Positions 8,321 through 17,454 of a stretch of 64,000 bases of DNA are shown here, piece after piece (position 1 is the first letter of the stretch; the number at the start of each line of letters is the position of its first letter). The stretch spans positions 281,556 to 345,555 of the forward strand of contig DATJAL010000052.1 of the NCBI GenBank assembly GCA_035516255.1. Direction: 5' to 3'. The DNA is from Chitinivibrionales bacterium. Its GTDB lineage: Bacteria > Fibrobacterota > Chitinivibrionia > Chitinivibrionales > FEN-1185. Under the pieces are notes generated by a model, which was not told the DNA's origin, did no database searches, and was given only the letters and a program-made list of their open reading frames with translations. The position numbers and the translations under genes were made by a program.

Positions 8321-9207
8321 ATACCTTATTAAAAATTTTTACTGCCGGGCTGTTGCTTGCAGCGCTTTCCTGCACCGAGAAGGGGAACGAGCCGGTGGTG
8401 TCGGCCGAAACCTGCGGCATCTGCCACGGCCTGCCTCCCAATGACAGCAATCATGCGATATACTACAGCGGCGGGCCCAGAAAACAACAGTGTTCCATCT
8501 GCCATATGGGATATTCCGCAGATTCTTCGACAGGGCAATATTCCGTTAACAGCGCCACTCACATGAACGGTAAAATAGACGGTCCATCGATTGCTTCCTG
8601 CACACAATGCCATGAGCTACCGCCTCAGGACGAAGAACATCTGTATCATGTCGATTCGCTGCATTACAAGTGTTCTTATTGTCACGCCGGATATTCCGTC
8701 GATCCGGGTTCGGGAAACTTCGGCATCAGCGGGCAGCTTCACCTGAACGGCGTTGCCGACGTGATTTTCTCAGCGCCCTGGAACGACAGTGGCCGCGCCG
8801 CCTACGATGCCGGCCTCAAACAATGCAGCAACGTGTATTGCCACGGCGCGATTCCGCAGGGCACGTACGCCTCCATCCATTGGAACTTGGGAGATACGGT
8901 GCACGGAGACTGCAGGCTCTGCCACGATCTGAGCGCGACCGCCCCCGGCATTTATGCAAAGCATTACGGGCATTCGCGGATGGGGCTCACGGTCAACGGC
9001 GTCAAGCAATTGGGATCAAACGTGCAATATTGCTTCTACTGCCATGGAGACAAACTTGAAGACACGCTGTACAGCGTTGGCTTGAAAAGGGTCGACCCGG
9101 TCCACCATATCAACGGCGTTTTTGAACCGGCCTCTTGCAGGACCTGCCATGCGTGGACGACGTGGGACGAGTATGTGGCCGCCAATCCGGGGGTAACGCC
9201 GTACTAA
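8317..9207 (+). CDS. Multiheme cytochrome c lipoprotein (8 heme motifs, CxxxxCH type)
   Basis: A 296-residue lipoprotein: hydrophobic leader ending LAALSC with Cys19 as the lipid anchor. It has seven CxxCH motifs plus one CSNVYCHG, the CxxxxCH form described in the Geobacter CxxxxCH/CxxCH repeat family (TIGR01904). The repeated pattern of a His-rich linker, CHELPP-like segment and heme resembles extracellular cytochromes of metal-reducing bacteria. ATG 8317 forms an ATGA overlap with the preceding cytochrome. As the last gene of the hydrogenase-barrel-cytochrome set it is the best candidate for the cell-surface end of the conduit; surface exposure itself is inferred. A strong terminator follows. 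Confidence 0.9.
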   Translation: MNTLLKIFTAGLLLAALSCTEKGNEPVVSAETCGICHGLPPNDSNHAIYYSGGPRKQQCSICHMGYSADSSTGQYSVNSATHMNGKIDGPSIASCTQCHELPPQDEEHLYHVDSLHYKCSYCHAGYSVDPGSGNFGISGQLHLNGVADVIFSAPWNDSGRAAYDAGLKQCSNVYCHGAIPQGTYASIHWNLGDTVHGDCRLCHDLSATAPGIYAKHYGHSRMGLTVNGVKQLGSNVQYCFYCHGDKLEDTLYSVGLKRVDPVHHINGVFEPASCRTCHAWTTWDEYVAANPGVTPY

Positions 9208-9270
9208 AAAGTCATTGCGGAAGTGGTGCTGGGCCTGGCGCCCACGCGCGGAAAAAGGATTTTTAAACGG

Positions 9271-9302
9271 AAAAGCCGCCTGGTTTCAGGCGGCTTTTTT
9301 TA
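9271..9302 (+). terminator. Rho-independent terminator of the hydrogenase-cytochrome operon
   Basis: Perfect stem gccgcctg / caggcggc with a 4-nt loop followed by seven T residues. It lies 64 nt after the cytochrome lipoprotein stop, between convergent genes; the A-run on the left side could let it act on the opposite strand too. Confidence 0.9.
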
Positions 9303-9329
9303 TCGAGCAGTTTATCTTGTCAAGCATCA

Positions 9330-10649
9330 TTAGTAGAATTTCGCGATCAACATCCCGTTTGACTTTTGCAGATTCACCGGCAGCGTCACTTTTCCGGTTT
9401 GTAAGACGCGCGTTTCGAAAAGCTTTTGTCCAGCGCATGAGTAAACAACAAGGTGCGTTGCGCCCGAAGGCGCTATGATGATGGACGAAGAACCTGCGTT
9501 CCCCAACATCCGGATCGTGGAAACAGGGGATTGAACAGGGCTGACCGTTGTAGTGAAAACGGATACTGCACCTTTGTCGATTCCCTCGGTCAGCAGCCGG
9601 TAAAATTCGTTTCCCGCCAAAAAGAAACCGCCCTCGGTGTAATCGTCGTGGTTGGTGGCGTCGAAATTGTTGGACGCAGAACCGCCCACGCCCTGGGACC
9701 AGCCGATGCGGTTGGGCTGGGCCGGGTCGGCCCCGATGCAGTCAAGCAGCCCCTTCCACGCCTTTTTTGCCGGCCCGATGAACGTTGCGCTGTCGATGAT
9801 GCCGTTTCTGATCGCATAGAAATAACCGAACGCGAAGAAACCGGTGCAGCTCGCCTCCTTGTTCCATTCGGGGTGGTTGAGGAGGTCGCTGCGCCACATG
9901 CCGTCGGTCTGGTTCTGGACCCTCAGAAGCCGATAGAGCACGGCCCTGAGTTTTTCTTTGTACCATGGAGCGGAATAATGGTTGCGGGGGAGCATCTGGA
10001 GTATCCTGCATTGCGCCATCACGCCCCAGCCGCAGCCGCGGCCCCAATACGAGTCCCGAGGCTGCGAGGTGTCGCTGCAGTTGCTGTTGAACAGGCTGTC
10101 CTTTACGTTGTAATGCCGCATCGCGATAGTGGTGCAGAACTTGTATAGCGAATCCAGGATCACGCTGTCTTTCGTAACCGCGGCCACGCGGGGGAAATTA
10201 GAGGCGGACATGTGGTATTGATCGACGATGGGCCACGACGGCGGGAGCTGATACGTGTACCTGTTGACATACACGATTGGCGCCGCGATCCATGCCGCAT
10301 TCGCGGGCAGCGGCCTTTGCATGTAGGCTTCCAGGTATGCCTGATAGCACCCCACGTTGTCGGAGTTGGTGGGCGCGCTGTCGCCCGACGAGGAGATCCA
10401 GTTGTGGAATTTTCCCCAGGCGATCGTGGAATCGAGATACGCGCTGTCTTTGGTCATGTAATAGAGGGCCATGACGCCCTCAAAGTAGGTGCCGTCCTGC
10501 CAGCCGTTGCCAAGGGTCGATTTCAACTGCGCCTTCGCAACGCGCTTGCACGCGCCCTTGATGCTGTCGGGGGTGAATTCAACCTGGGAGAAAGCCGGAA
10601 GGCACAGCGCGGCAATTGCCGCGGCAAGCAGAAAGATCCGATTGCGCAT
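9330..10649 (-). CDS. Unsaturated rhamnogalacturonyl/glucuronyl hydrolase, GH105 (YteR-like), with C-terminal sorting-like domain
   Basis: A 439-residue secreted protein with signal peptide (cleavage about AFSQ). The (alpha/alpha)6-barrel family signature YWGRGCGWGVMA (residues 201-212) and Asp143 in VDQYHMS match GH105/GH88 enzymes, which remove the 4,5-unsaturated uronic acid left by polysaccharide lyases. The last ~75 residues (from about 365) form a beta-rich tail with VYSCAGQKLFETR and ANG-like loops, similar to T9SS sorting domains. It is the last gene of the minus-strand propeller locus. Because GH105 acts only on lyase products, its presence suggests that some neighbours are lyases. 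Start supported by GAGGAG. Confidence 0.85.
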   Translation of the reverse strand: MRNRIFLLAAAIAALCLPAFSQVEFTPDSIKGACKRVAKAQLKSTLGNGWQDGTYFEGVMALYYMTKDSAYLDSTIAWGKFHNWISSSGDSAPTNSDNVGCYQAYLEAYMQRPLPANAAWIAAPIVYVNRYTYQLPPSWPIVDQYHMSASNFPRVAAVTKDSVILDSLYKFCTTIAMRHYNVKDSLFNSNCSDTSQPRDSYWGRGCGWGVMAQCRILQMLPRNHYSAPWYKEKLRAVLYRLLRVQNQTDGMWRSDLLNHPEWNKEASCTGFFAFGYFYAIRNGIIDSATFIGPAKKAWKGLLDCIGADPAQPNRIGWSQGVGGSASNNFDATNHDDYTEGGFFLAGNEFYRLLTEGIDKGAVSVFTTTVSPVQSPVSTIRMLGNAGSSSIIIAPSGATHLVVYSCAGQKLFETRVLQTGKVTLPVNLQKSNGMLIAKFY

Positions 10650-10745
10650 ACAAGCTCCTCTTCCCGGAAAAGCAGGTGTGCTGAATTATTTCGATTTGGA
10701 TGATTCGCGGCACGCCGGCAAAAGCGGGCGGGCCTGCCAGGTTCT

Positions 10746-12419
10746 TTACCTGATGATCACCACATTCCTTTCGGCCGTGCTGTTGCCGTTGTCAAGTTTC
10801 GCGACATAGGTCCCGTTGCCCAGCTTCAGCGCCGACAGCGGGAGAATCCCGATTCCGGCGGCCATTCCTCTCAACAGCGGCGTGAGGTCGGCCGCCAGCG
10901 TTCCGTTCAATGTGTAGACCCGAAGCGACGAGGCTGCCGGCCTAAGCAGGGTAACCGTTATTCCACGCGGCGATATTGCGATATCGCGTGACACAAGTTT
11001 TGCGGGAATGACCGGCGCCGCCATGGCATCAGCCCTGTCGGTCGGGTACATTCTCACGGCCATGTTGTACCCGTCGCCGCCCATGCTCGTACAGGTGCCG
11101 TCAAGCCAAATAAGGTTGATGTTCATGTTGTCCTTGTGGCCGCGCGGCACGCAGGGACGGAGGTTTTTATTGGCCGAACCGCGGGTAATGGCGACGGAGT
11201 CCCAGGTGAGGCCGCCGTCGGCAGTGGTCCACTTGTCGATTTCGAATTGGGTGTTGACGGTAACGAAATCAGCGGTGGAGATTTTTTTGTAGTTCGCGAA
11301 ACTCGTGTCTGCAAGATTGAACGGGGTCGCGCTCGGTTTCACGGATTGGCGGGACATATAGATAACATTCGGGTTTTCATGGTCGAAGGTGAAACCGCCG
11401 CAGAATTGTTGCCCGGAAACGCCATCGTTCGCGCCGCTATTGACAAGCGGCCTTTTAAACCAATAGCTACCGGTCCACCGCAGATACCAGTACACATGAA
11501 TCGCGTTATTGGCGAAAAACATATCATAGAGGATACAGGGATTGTCGTTTGCGTCGTACATGATGTCCCACACCGTGCCGCCGCCGCCGTAGTTGCCGGG
11601 CATGATCACCGTGTCGAGCACCGTGTTGACAATTGGCAGCTGGTCAATGGTGGCGATGAGCTTCCCGCTCGCCTGGTAGAACGCGCCATTCTTGTATTTC
11701 ATGTAATAGGTGGGGATAGAACCGCCGCCGGCCCGGTTCTCGCGCTCGATGTCCATGTGAATTTCGTCTACGCCGTTGGACGCGCACTTGAAATAAGGTT
11801 TATAGCCGTGAGGATTGTTTGTGTACAGCCATTGTTCCTTGGCCCAGGTTTTTCCCCAGTCATCGCTGGTCCGGAAATGCGGTTCCTGGAGCGAGTCGCG
11901 GAAGAAGAGATAATATCTTCCCTGCGTGCCTTCCTTGCTGAGAAAGGAGACGTCCGGGTAGCAGCACCAGTCTTCTATCGTCACCGTAAAGGTATCGAGC
12001 GCCGAAATATCTTCGGGCTGCTTGGAAATGTACTCGGAAATCTCCTTGCCGTCGTGGCCGGTGTGGAAGATCATGATGCGGCCGTCGGGCCTTACAATCA
12101 CGCTCGGGTGGTTGTGGTCGTCCGCCGGATAATGGCGAGGCAATTCAACCGATGCCGTTGTCTTGGTGTCGTGGTCGTAATATCCGACATACTGGGCACC
12201 GCTGCTTATGTTGGTGTTCCATCCGATATACGTGCGGCGGTGCGTTCCCTCATAGTAAACCGCCTTGGGCTCGCCATACCAGGTCCACATGCCGTTGTCG
12301 GTGATGGCGGTGAAATTTTCACCGGGTTGGGGAATGGTTTGGGCGTGAAGCAATGGTGTGAAAAAGGCGCAAGAAATAATGGATGCAAAAACACATGACA
12401 GGATTTTTAAGGATTTCAT
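10746..12419 (-). CDS. Secreted BNR_4-type beta-propeller protein, copy A (candidate polysaccharide lyase)
   Basis: 557 residues: signal peptide to about LLHAQ, a beta-propeller of about 430 residues, and an ~80-residue C-terminal sorting-like domain ending NVVIIR. Conserved landmarks are TWYGEPKAVYYEGTH (47-60), DDHNHP (100-105), HTGHDG and Asp-box-like repeats such as TSDDWGKTW. BNR_4 (PF15892) propellers include ulvan lyases (PL24/PL25) and the L-rhamnose-glucuronate lyase family first called GH145, whose conserved His residues act in catalysis. The substrate is unknown. GGAGGGGG precedes the ATG. This copy is separated from the next by an AT-rich 135-bp gap that may hold its own promoter. 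Confidence 0.75.
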   Translation of the reverse strand: MKSLKILSCVFASIISCAFFTPLLHAQTIPQPGENFTAITDNGMWTWYGEPKAVYYEGTHRRTYIGWNTNISSGAQYVGYYDHDTKTTASVELPRHYPADDHNHPSVIVRPDGRIMIFHTGHDGKEISEYISKQPEDISALDTFTVTIEDWCCYPDVSFLSKEGTQGRYYLFFRDSLQEPHFRTSDDWGKTWAKEQWLYTNNPHGYKPYFKCASNGVDEIHMDIERENRAGGGSIPTYYMKYKNGAFYQASGKLIATIDQLPIVNTVLDTVIMPGNYGGGGTVWDIMYDANDNPCILYDMFFANNAIHVYWYLRWTGSYWFKRPLVNSGANDGVSGQQFCGGFTFDHENPNVIYMSRQSVKPSATPFNLADTSFANYKKISTADFVTVNTQFEIDKWTTADGGLTWDSVAITRGSANKNLRPCVPRGHKDNMNINLIWLDGTCTSMGGDGYNMAVRMYPTDRADAMAAPVIPAKLVSRDIAISPRGITVTLLRPAASSLRVYTLNGTLAADLTPLLRGMAAGIGILPLSALKLGNGTYVAKLDNGNSTAERNVVIIR

Positions 12420-12554
12420 TGAGCCCCCTCCGTTTTTAATGATTCCAAATTAAACGATTAAATATTGTCGCATCCCGGTCTTTTATTTACACATGACCGA
12501 AAGTACCTTCCGTAATATAATAATAAAAAAAAGAAAATGCGCCCAATAGTTTTC

Positions 12555-14120
12555 TTACCGTTGGGAAACTATGATCCGCTGAAACGAGGTCTTGCCCCCG
12601 CTTGAAGCGGCGACCAGATAGACGCCGCTTTTGCATCCCATGCTTGAATAGGGAATGCTCACCGGTCCGGCGTTCATGGCGCCTACCACGCCAGTGAGGT
12701 CCGAAAGAAGGCCGCCGTTGAGTTTGTAAACCTTCAGCGAAGAGGCCTGCGGTCGCACCAGGTTGAAGGTTATGCCGTATCGCGTAGCTCTCAAATCGAG
12801 CTCGTTTCCGACCGCGGAAGGTTTCGCCGGCACTCCGGCTTCAACCGTTTCGTTGTACGGATACATCTTCACCGCCGTATTGTATCCGTCCCCGGTGAAG
12901 GCGGAGTAACTGCCGTACATCCACACCACGTCGATCTTGTCGTAGGGAATATGGTATCTCGGTACGATGGGCCGCGTGTTCTTGTTGGCCGAGCCGCGCG
13001 TGATTGCCGTGGAGTCCCAATTGGTGCCGCCATCCGGTGTTGACCATTTGTCAATTTCATGCATGCCGTTTATCTGGCGCGACATGTAGATGTTACCCGT
13101 GTTCTCGTGGTCGAGGGTGATGCCGCCGGCGAACCCGTCCTCCGCGCCCATGTCTGCACCGCTGTTGACAAGTTGCTTTTTGAACCATGTCGTGCCCGTC
13201 CAGCGGACGTAATAATACACGTGGTTGTTGGCGTCCTTGAACTGGTCGTAGGCGATCACGGGCAGACCGGAATTGTCAAGCGCGATGTCCCAGGCTGAAC
13301 CGTGGCAGCCCGCGGCCTGCGGGTCCATGACGGTGTCCAGTTCGGTGTTGATGACGGGCAGCTGGTCCATGGTCGCCAGTTTCGTGCCGTTTACTTTCCA
13401 GAATGCGCCGTTCTTATACTTGAGGTAATAGAGCGGCCAGTAGCCCGCGCGGTGCCCCTTTTCGATCACGATGTCTATTTCATCCTTGCCGTTGCAGCAG
13501 TAATTGGCATAGGATTTTGGCGTGCTGTCAGGATTTGTGTAATAGTTTTTCGTAGGAGTCCACGTTTTCCCCCAGTCGTCCGAGGTGGAAAAACACGGCT
13601 TGAGCCCCATGCTCCGGTAGAAAAGGTAGATTCTGCCGCTGTCTCCCTCGTCGCTCAGCCACATGGGGTTGGGATAGCAGTAGGTGACGCCGGGCGCGAC
13701 TTTTATCAAAGGGTCGAATGCCGAGATGTCCTCCGGGTTGGTGGAGATGTACAGATTCATAGTGGCGCCGTCATGGCCGGAGAAAAACACCATGAGCCGT
13801 CCGTCGGGACGAATGAGCAGGCTTGGGTGGCTGTGATCGTCTGCCGCCATGCTTCCCATCACGTGGGTGACCATCGCACCCGTCGTGTGGTCGTAGGTGG
13901 CGACGGAGACCACGCCGGCGTTGGAGATCCAGCCCATATAGGTCTTCTTGTACGTTCCCTCGTGGTAAACGGCAACCGGATTGCCGTACCATGTCCATGC
14001 GCCGTTGTCGGTGGCGGAGGTGAAATCGGCCCCGGCTTTCGGGATGGATTGGGCATGTGAAAACACGGCGATTAACGCGATCAGGACTGCAATAGCGATG
14101 ACTGACTTGCGTGCCGGCAT
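12555..14120 (-). CDS. Secreted BNR_4-type beta-propeller protein, copy B
   Basis: 521 residues with signal peptide (cleavage about SHAQ), the same order of landmarks as copy A: TWYGNPVAVYHEGTY, DDHSHP (94-99), FSGHDG, CYPNPMWLSDEG, Asp box SDDWGKTW, and SANKNTRPIVPRYH. The C-terminal domain has VYKLNGGLLSDLTGVV and ends in IIVSQR. It lacks the insertion between the last two blades that copies A, D, E and F carry (the LADTS/NYK segment), making a shorter subtype shared with copy C. GGAGGT lies 8 nt before the ATG, and the start is 15 nt from the stop of copy C, so the two are co-transcribed. Confidence 0.75.
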   Translation of the reverse strand: MPARKSVIAIAVLIALIAVFSHAQSIPKAGADFTSATDNGAWTWYGNPVAVYHEGTYKKTYMGWISNAGVVSVATYDHTTGAMVTHVMGSMAADDHSHPSLLIRPDGRLMVFFSGHDGATMNLYISTNPEDISAFDPLIKVAPGVTYCYPNPMWLSDEGDSGRIYLFYRSMGLKPCFSTSDDWGKTWTPTKNYYTNPDSTPKSYANYCCNGKDEIDIVIEKGHRAGYWPLYYLKYKNGAFWKVNGTKLATMDQLPVINTELDTVMDPQAAGCHGSAWDIALDNSGLPVIAYDQFKDANNHVYYYVRWTGTTWFKKQLVNSGADMGAEDGFAGGITLDHENTGNIYMSRQINGMHEIDKWSTPDGGTNWDSTAITRGSANKNTRPIVPRYHIPYDKIDVVWMYGSYSAFTGDGYNTAVKMYPYNETVEAGVPAKPSAVGNELDLRATRYGITFNLVRPQASSLKVYKLNGGLLSDLTGVVGAMNAGPVSIPYSSMGCKSGVYLVAASSGGKTSFQRIIVSQR

Positions 14121-14135
14121 TGTATACCTCCGTAA

Positions 14136-15713
14136 CTATCTGGAAAGAACCACGGTTCTTGAAATCAGACCTTTCCCATCATCAAATATAGCAATAAATG
14201 TTCCGTTTGCATGACGAATCTTTGCAAAGGGGATAACCGTTTTACCTGACGGATGGGATTGGATGAAGGACGAAAGATCGCTTACAAGACACCCGTTCAA
14301 TGAAAACACCTTCAGGGATGATGCCCTCGGGTCCTTTACAAAAAGCGAGATGCCGGAACGCATCACAACCATCGGTCCTGCAGCCACGTCTTTGCTTTTC
14401 ATGACAGGATCTTGCACGCCCACCGCCTGCCTGAACGGGTACACGTTGACCGACATGTTCCAGGCCCCGCCGTCGTAGTTGGTATAGTCGCCGTAGAGCC
14501 AGATAAGCTCGAGGTTCCCGCCCTCTTTATGGCCGCGCGGAACGCACGGTCTGCAGTTCTTCTTTGCCGACCCGCGCGTTATCGCCATGGTGTCCCAGGT
14601 TGTGCCGCTGTCCGTGGTCACCCATTTGTCAAGTTCAGGCACCGATCCGATCTGGCGGGCAAGATAAACGATTGACGGATTTTCATGATCAAGCGTTATG
14701 CCCGAGGCGAATCCGTCCTGCCCGCCCATGTTCATGCCCGCGTTGAGCAGGGTTTTTTTGAACCATGACGTTCCGGTCCAGCGGAAATACATGTAGTAAT
14801 GGTTGTTGCCGTCCGGGAATTGATCATAGACGATAATGGGTCTTCCGAACGCGTCAATCGCCACGTCCCAAACGGACCCGTTGGCTTTTGCAAGAGCCGG
14901 ATTGTGCAGCGTGTCAATAAGGTAATTCCAGATGGGGAGATGCGCCGTGTCGGCGATCGGCGTCCCGTCGGCCTGGTAAAATACGCCGGCCTTGTATTTC
15001 ATGTAATAGGAGGGATAACTGGCCTGCCTATTGCCGCGTTCAATGACCATGTGGACTTCGTCCTTGCCGTTGCCCGCATACTTGCAATAGGGCTTGGGCG
15101 TGCTGTCGGTGCTGTGGAAAAACACCCGCGCGTGCGTCCAGTTCTTTCCCCAGTCGTCCGAGTACAGATAGGAGGGAAGCGTTTCAAACCCGCGGATAAA
15201 GCAGTACAGCCTGCCGCTGTCGCCTTCGGCGGAAAGCCACAGGAGATTTGGATAACAGAATCCGGCGCCCGGATCGGCATGGACTTGGTTTTCGGGCCCG
15301 AACGACGAAACGTCCTCGGGGTTCGTTGCTATGTAGATGCTCAGGATTGCGCCGTCGTGCGCGGCCAGTGCGACCAGCAGCCTGCCGTCGGGCCTCATGA
15401 TGATGCTCGGGTGCGCGTGGTCGTCGAGATCGTAGTTGGTGCGGATGACATGCGTGAGCGTGTCGCCGGTTTCGTGATCGTAGGACGCCACGGCGACGGT
15501 GCCGGCATTGGATATCCAGCCGATATAGGTCCGTTTATGAATTCCCTCGTAGTAAACCGCCTTGGGCTCGCCGTACCATGTCCAGACGCCGTTGGTGGTT
15601 ATGTTCGAGAAACTCGCGCCCGGCTGCGGAAGCGCGGCGCCCGTCCGGCCCGCCACAAAAAGCGCGAATACCGCCGCACCAGCGCACAGCGCGAAAACCT
15701 TGCGGAACATCAT
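14136..15713 (-). CDS. Secreted BNR_4-type beta-propeller protein, copy C
   Basis: 525 residues. Signal peptide, then TWYGEPKAVYYEGIH, DDHAHP (97-102), a degenerate version of the second His motif (ALAAHDG instead of FxTGHDG), CYPNLLWLSAEG, SDDWGKNW and SAKKNCRPCVPRGHK. The C-terminal domain has VFSLNGCLVSDLSSF and ends RTVVLSR. It is a short-subtype copy like B. Two adjacent ATG codons follow AAGGGGGAT; the first is used. Its 5' end is 14 nt from the stop of copy D, consistent with one operon. Enzymatic role as for copy A is an inference from fold and context. Confidence 0.75.
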   Translation of the reverse strand: MMFRKVFALCAGAAVFALFVAGRTGAALPQPGASFSNITTNGVWTWYGEPKAVYYEGIHKRTYIGWISNAGTVAVASYDHETGDTLTHVIRTNYDLDDHAHPSIIMRPDGRLLVALAAHDGAILSIYIATNPEDVSSFGPENQVHADPGAGFCYPNLLWLSAEGDSGRLYCFIRGFETLPSYLYSDDWGKNWTHARVFFHSTDSTPKPYCKYAGNGKDEVHMVIERGNRQASYPSYYMKYKAGVFYQADGTPIADTAHLPIWNYLIDTLHNPALAKANGSVWDVAIDAFGRPIIVYDQFPDGNNHYYMYFRWTGTSWFKKTLLNAGMNMGGQDGFASGITLDHENPSIVYLARQIGSVPELDKWVTTDSGTTWDTMAITRGSAKKNCRPCVPRGHKEGGNLELIWLYGDYTNYDGGAWNMSVNVYPFRQAVGVQDPVMKSKDVAAGPMVVMRSGISLFVKDPRASSLKVFSLNGCLVSDLSSFIQSHPSGKTVIPFAKIRHANGTFIAIFDDGKGLISRTVVLSR

Positions 15714-15727
15714 GAGATCCCCCTTTA

Positions 15728-17440
15728 CTATTTCGGAACGAACACGCTCCCTTCGGTCCTGGTTTGCCCATTGTCAAGATCAATAATATAGGCGCCCGAG
15801 ACGGCGCGCATCGCGGCAAACGGTATGGTCGCATAGCCGCGATTCATGGCGCGAACCAATGGAGTAAGGTTAGCCATAAGTTTGCCATTCAGCGAATACA
15901 CCTTGCACGACGCCTTTGCCGGATCTGTCAGGTAGAAGGTCACGCCCGCGCCGTTGCACACCATTCCGTGCGGCGCAATTGTTGACCGGGCGGCAGGCTG
16001 CACGGCAGTGGTCGGGAGCGATTCGCCGTCCTTGTACGGGAATATACGCACGGCGCAGTTATAACCGTCCGGGCTCATGCTCGTGTAAACGCCGTTGAGC
16101 CACATGCAGTCCACCTTCATGTTGGGTTTGTGGTTGCGCGGAACGCAGGGCAGCATGTTCTTGTTTGCCGAACCGCGGGTGATGGCGAGGCTGTCCCACG
16201 TGATGCCGCCGTCATTGGTGGTCCACCGTTCGAGTTCGTGCACCGCGTCCACCGTTGTCCAGTCGGACGCCTTGATGGTCTTGTAATTGGCAACGGAGGT
16301 GTCCATGAGATTGAACGGCGTGCCGGAGGGTTTCAACAACTGCCGGCACAGGTAAATGTTGCGCGCGTCGTCGTGATCAAAGGTGAGGCCGGCAAAGAAC
16401 CCGCTCTGGGCGCCGCGATACGCCCCGCTGTTGACAAGCGGACGCTTGTACCATGATGTTCCGGTCCAGCGGACGTACCAGTACTCATAAACCGACGTGT
16501 CGAGGAAGGAACAGTAAAGGATCACGGGATTGTTGTTCGCGTCGATTGCTATGTCGCAGGCGGTGCCGCTGAATCCGGCTCCATACGCGTATGCATAGAA
16601 AACTGTGTCGAGTTGTGTGTTGAGAATGGGCAGGGTGGCCATTGTAGCAAGCACGTGGTTGTCATCCGCGTAAAATGTCCCGTTGCTGTATTTCACGAAA
16701 TAATCGGGACGACCTTTTCCGTCTCCCTCTCGGTTCTGGTATTCAATGGATATATATATTTCGGAAAGCCCATCGGTCGCATATTTGAGATAGGGCTTGT
16801 ATGCGCTGCCCACATACAAGTACAACCGTTTTTTTGCGCTCCACGTTACCCCCCAGTCGTCGCTGGTGCAGAAGGCGGGACAGTAATTGTCCGTTTCCCC
16901 GGCGTATTGCGTATTGTCACGGTAGAAAATGTAAAACCGGCCCTGGGTTCCTTCGTTCTTGAGGAATACCGCGTTCGGATAGCAGTAGCCGCCGTTGCCG
17001 CCCGGGTAATAGGGACCATTCCAGCCGGAAGTGAGGTCTTCGGGATTCTTCATGATATATTCCGTTACCTCATTGCCGTCATGTCCTGTACAAAAGAGAA
17101 TAAGCCTGCCGTCCGGCCGCATGATGATGGAGGGATGGTCGTGGTCGTCGCCGCCGTAGGGCATGTGCGGCATGATCACCGAGAGCGTCTCCTTCGTGTC
17201 GTGGTCGTAATAGCCTACCTGCTTGTCGCCGGTGCTTTTGTTCCAGGCCATGTAGGTGCGGCGGTGCGTTCCCTCAAAGTAAACCGCCTTGGGCTCGCCG
17301 TACCAGGTCCACATGGCATCGTTTGACATGGCCGCAAATTGCTCGCCGGGCTTGGGGATGGCCTGGGCATGGGAAGGCGAAACGAACGCCAGCAGCGTGA
17401 GTGCGCCCGCATACAAACCAACAACCTTGAAAAGTGACAT
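15728..17440 (-). CDS. Secreted BNR_4-type beta-propeller protein, copy D
   Basis: 570 residues. Signal peptide to about SHAQ, TWYGEPKAVYFEGTH, DDHDHP (98-103), CTGHDG, SDDWGVTW, the long-subtype insertion after ICxRQLLKPSGTPFN, then SANKNMLPCVPRNHK. The C-terminal domain has VYSLNGKLMANLTPLV and ends GSVFVPK. About 65 consecutive residues (roughly 156-221) are identical to copy E although the DNA differs at many synonymous sites. A perfect AAGGAGGT precedes the ATG. It lies 14 nt from both neighbours. Confidence 0.75.
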   Translation of the reverse strand: MSLFKVVGLYAGALTLLAFVSPSHAQAIPKPGEQFAAMSNDAMWTWYGEPKAVYFEGTHRRTYMAWNKSTGDKQVGYYDHDTKETLSVIMPHMPYGGDDHDHPSIIMRPDGRLILFCTGHDGNEVTEYIMKNPEDLTSGWNGPYYPGGNGGYCYPNAVFLKNEGTQGRFYIFYRDNTQYAGETDNYCPAFCTSDDWGVTWSAKKRLYLYVGSAYKPYLKYATDGLSEIYISIEYQNREGDGKGRPDYFVKYSNGTFYADDNHVLATMATLPILNTQLDTVFYAYAYGAGFSGTACDIAIDANNNPVILYCSFLDTSVYEYWYVRWTGTSWYKRPLVNSGAYRGAQSGFFAGLTFDHDDARNIYLCRQLLKPSGTPFNLMDTSVANYKTIKASDWTTVDAVHELERWTTNDGGITWDSLAITRGSANKNMLPCVPRNHKPNMKVDCMWLNGVYTSMSPDGYNCAVRIFPYKDGESLPTTAVQPAARSTIAPHGMVCNGAGVTFYLTDPAKASCKVYSLNGKLMANLTPLVRAMNRGYATIPFAAMRAVSGAYIIDLDNGQTRTEGSVFVPK

Positions 17441-17454
17441 GACGACCTCCTTGG

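Noticed and set aside
7406..9207. Nitrite reductase (NrfA) or cytochrome b partner for the cytochromes
   Set aside because: No CxxCK heme site and no membrane cytochrome b; the neighbouring barrel fits a conduit better.
11136..12398. 420-codon plus-strand frame opposite propeller copy A, and similar long frames opposite copies B-F (for example 14799-15791, 17857-18753)
   Set aside because: They lie antisense to clear homologous genes, show no family resemblance, lack ribosome-binding sites and follow from the GC-rich codon pattern of the real genes.
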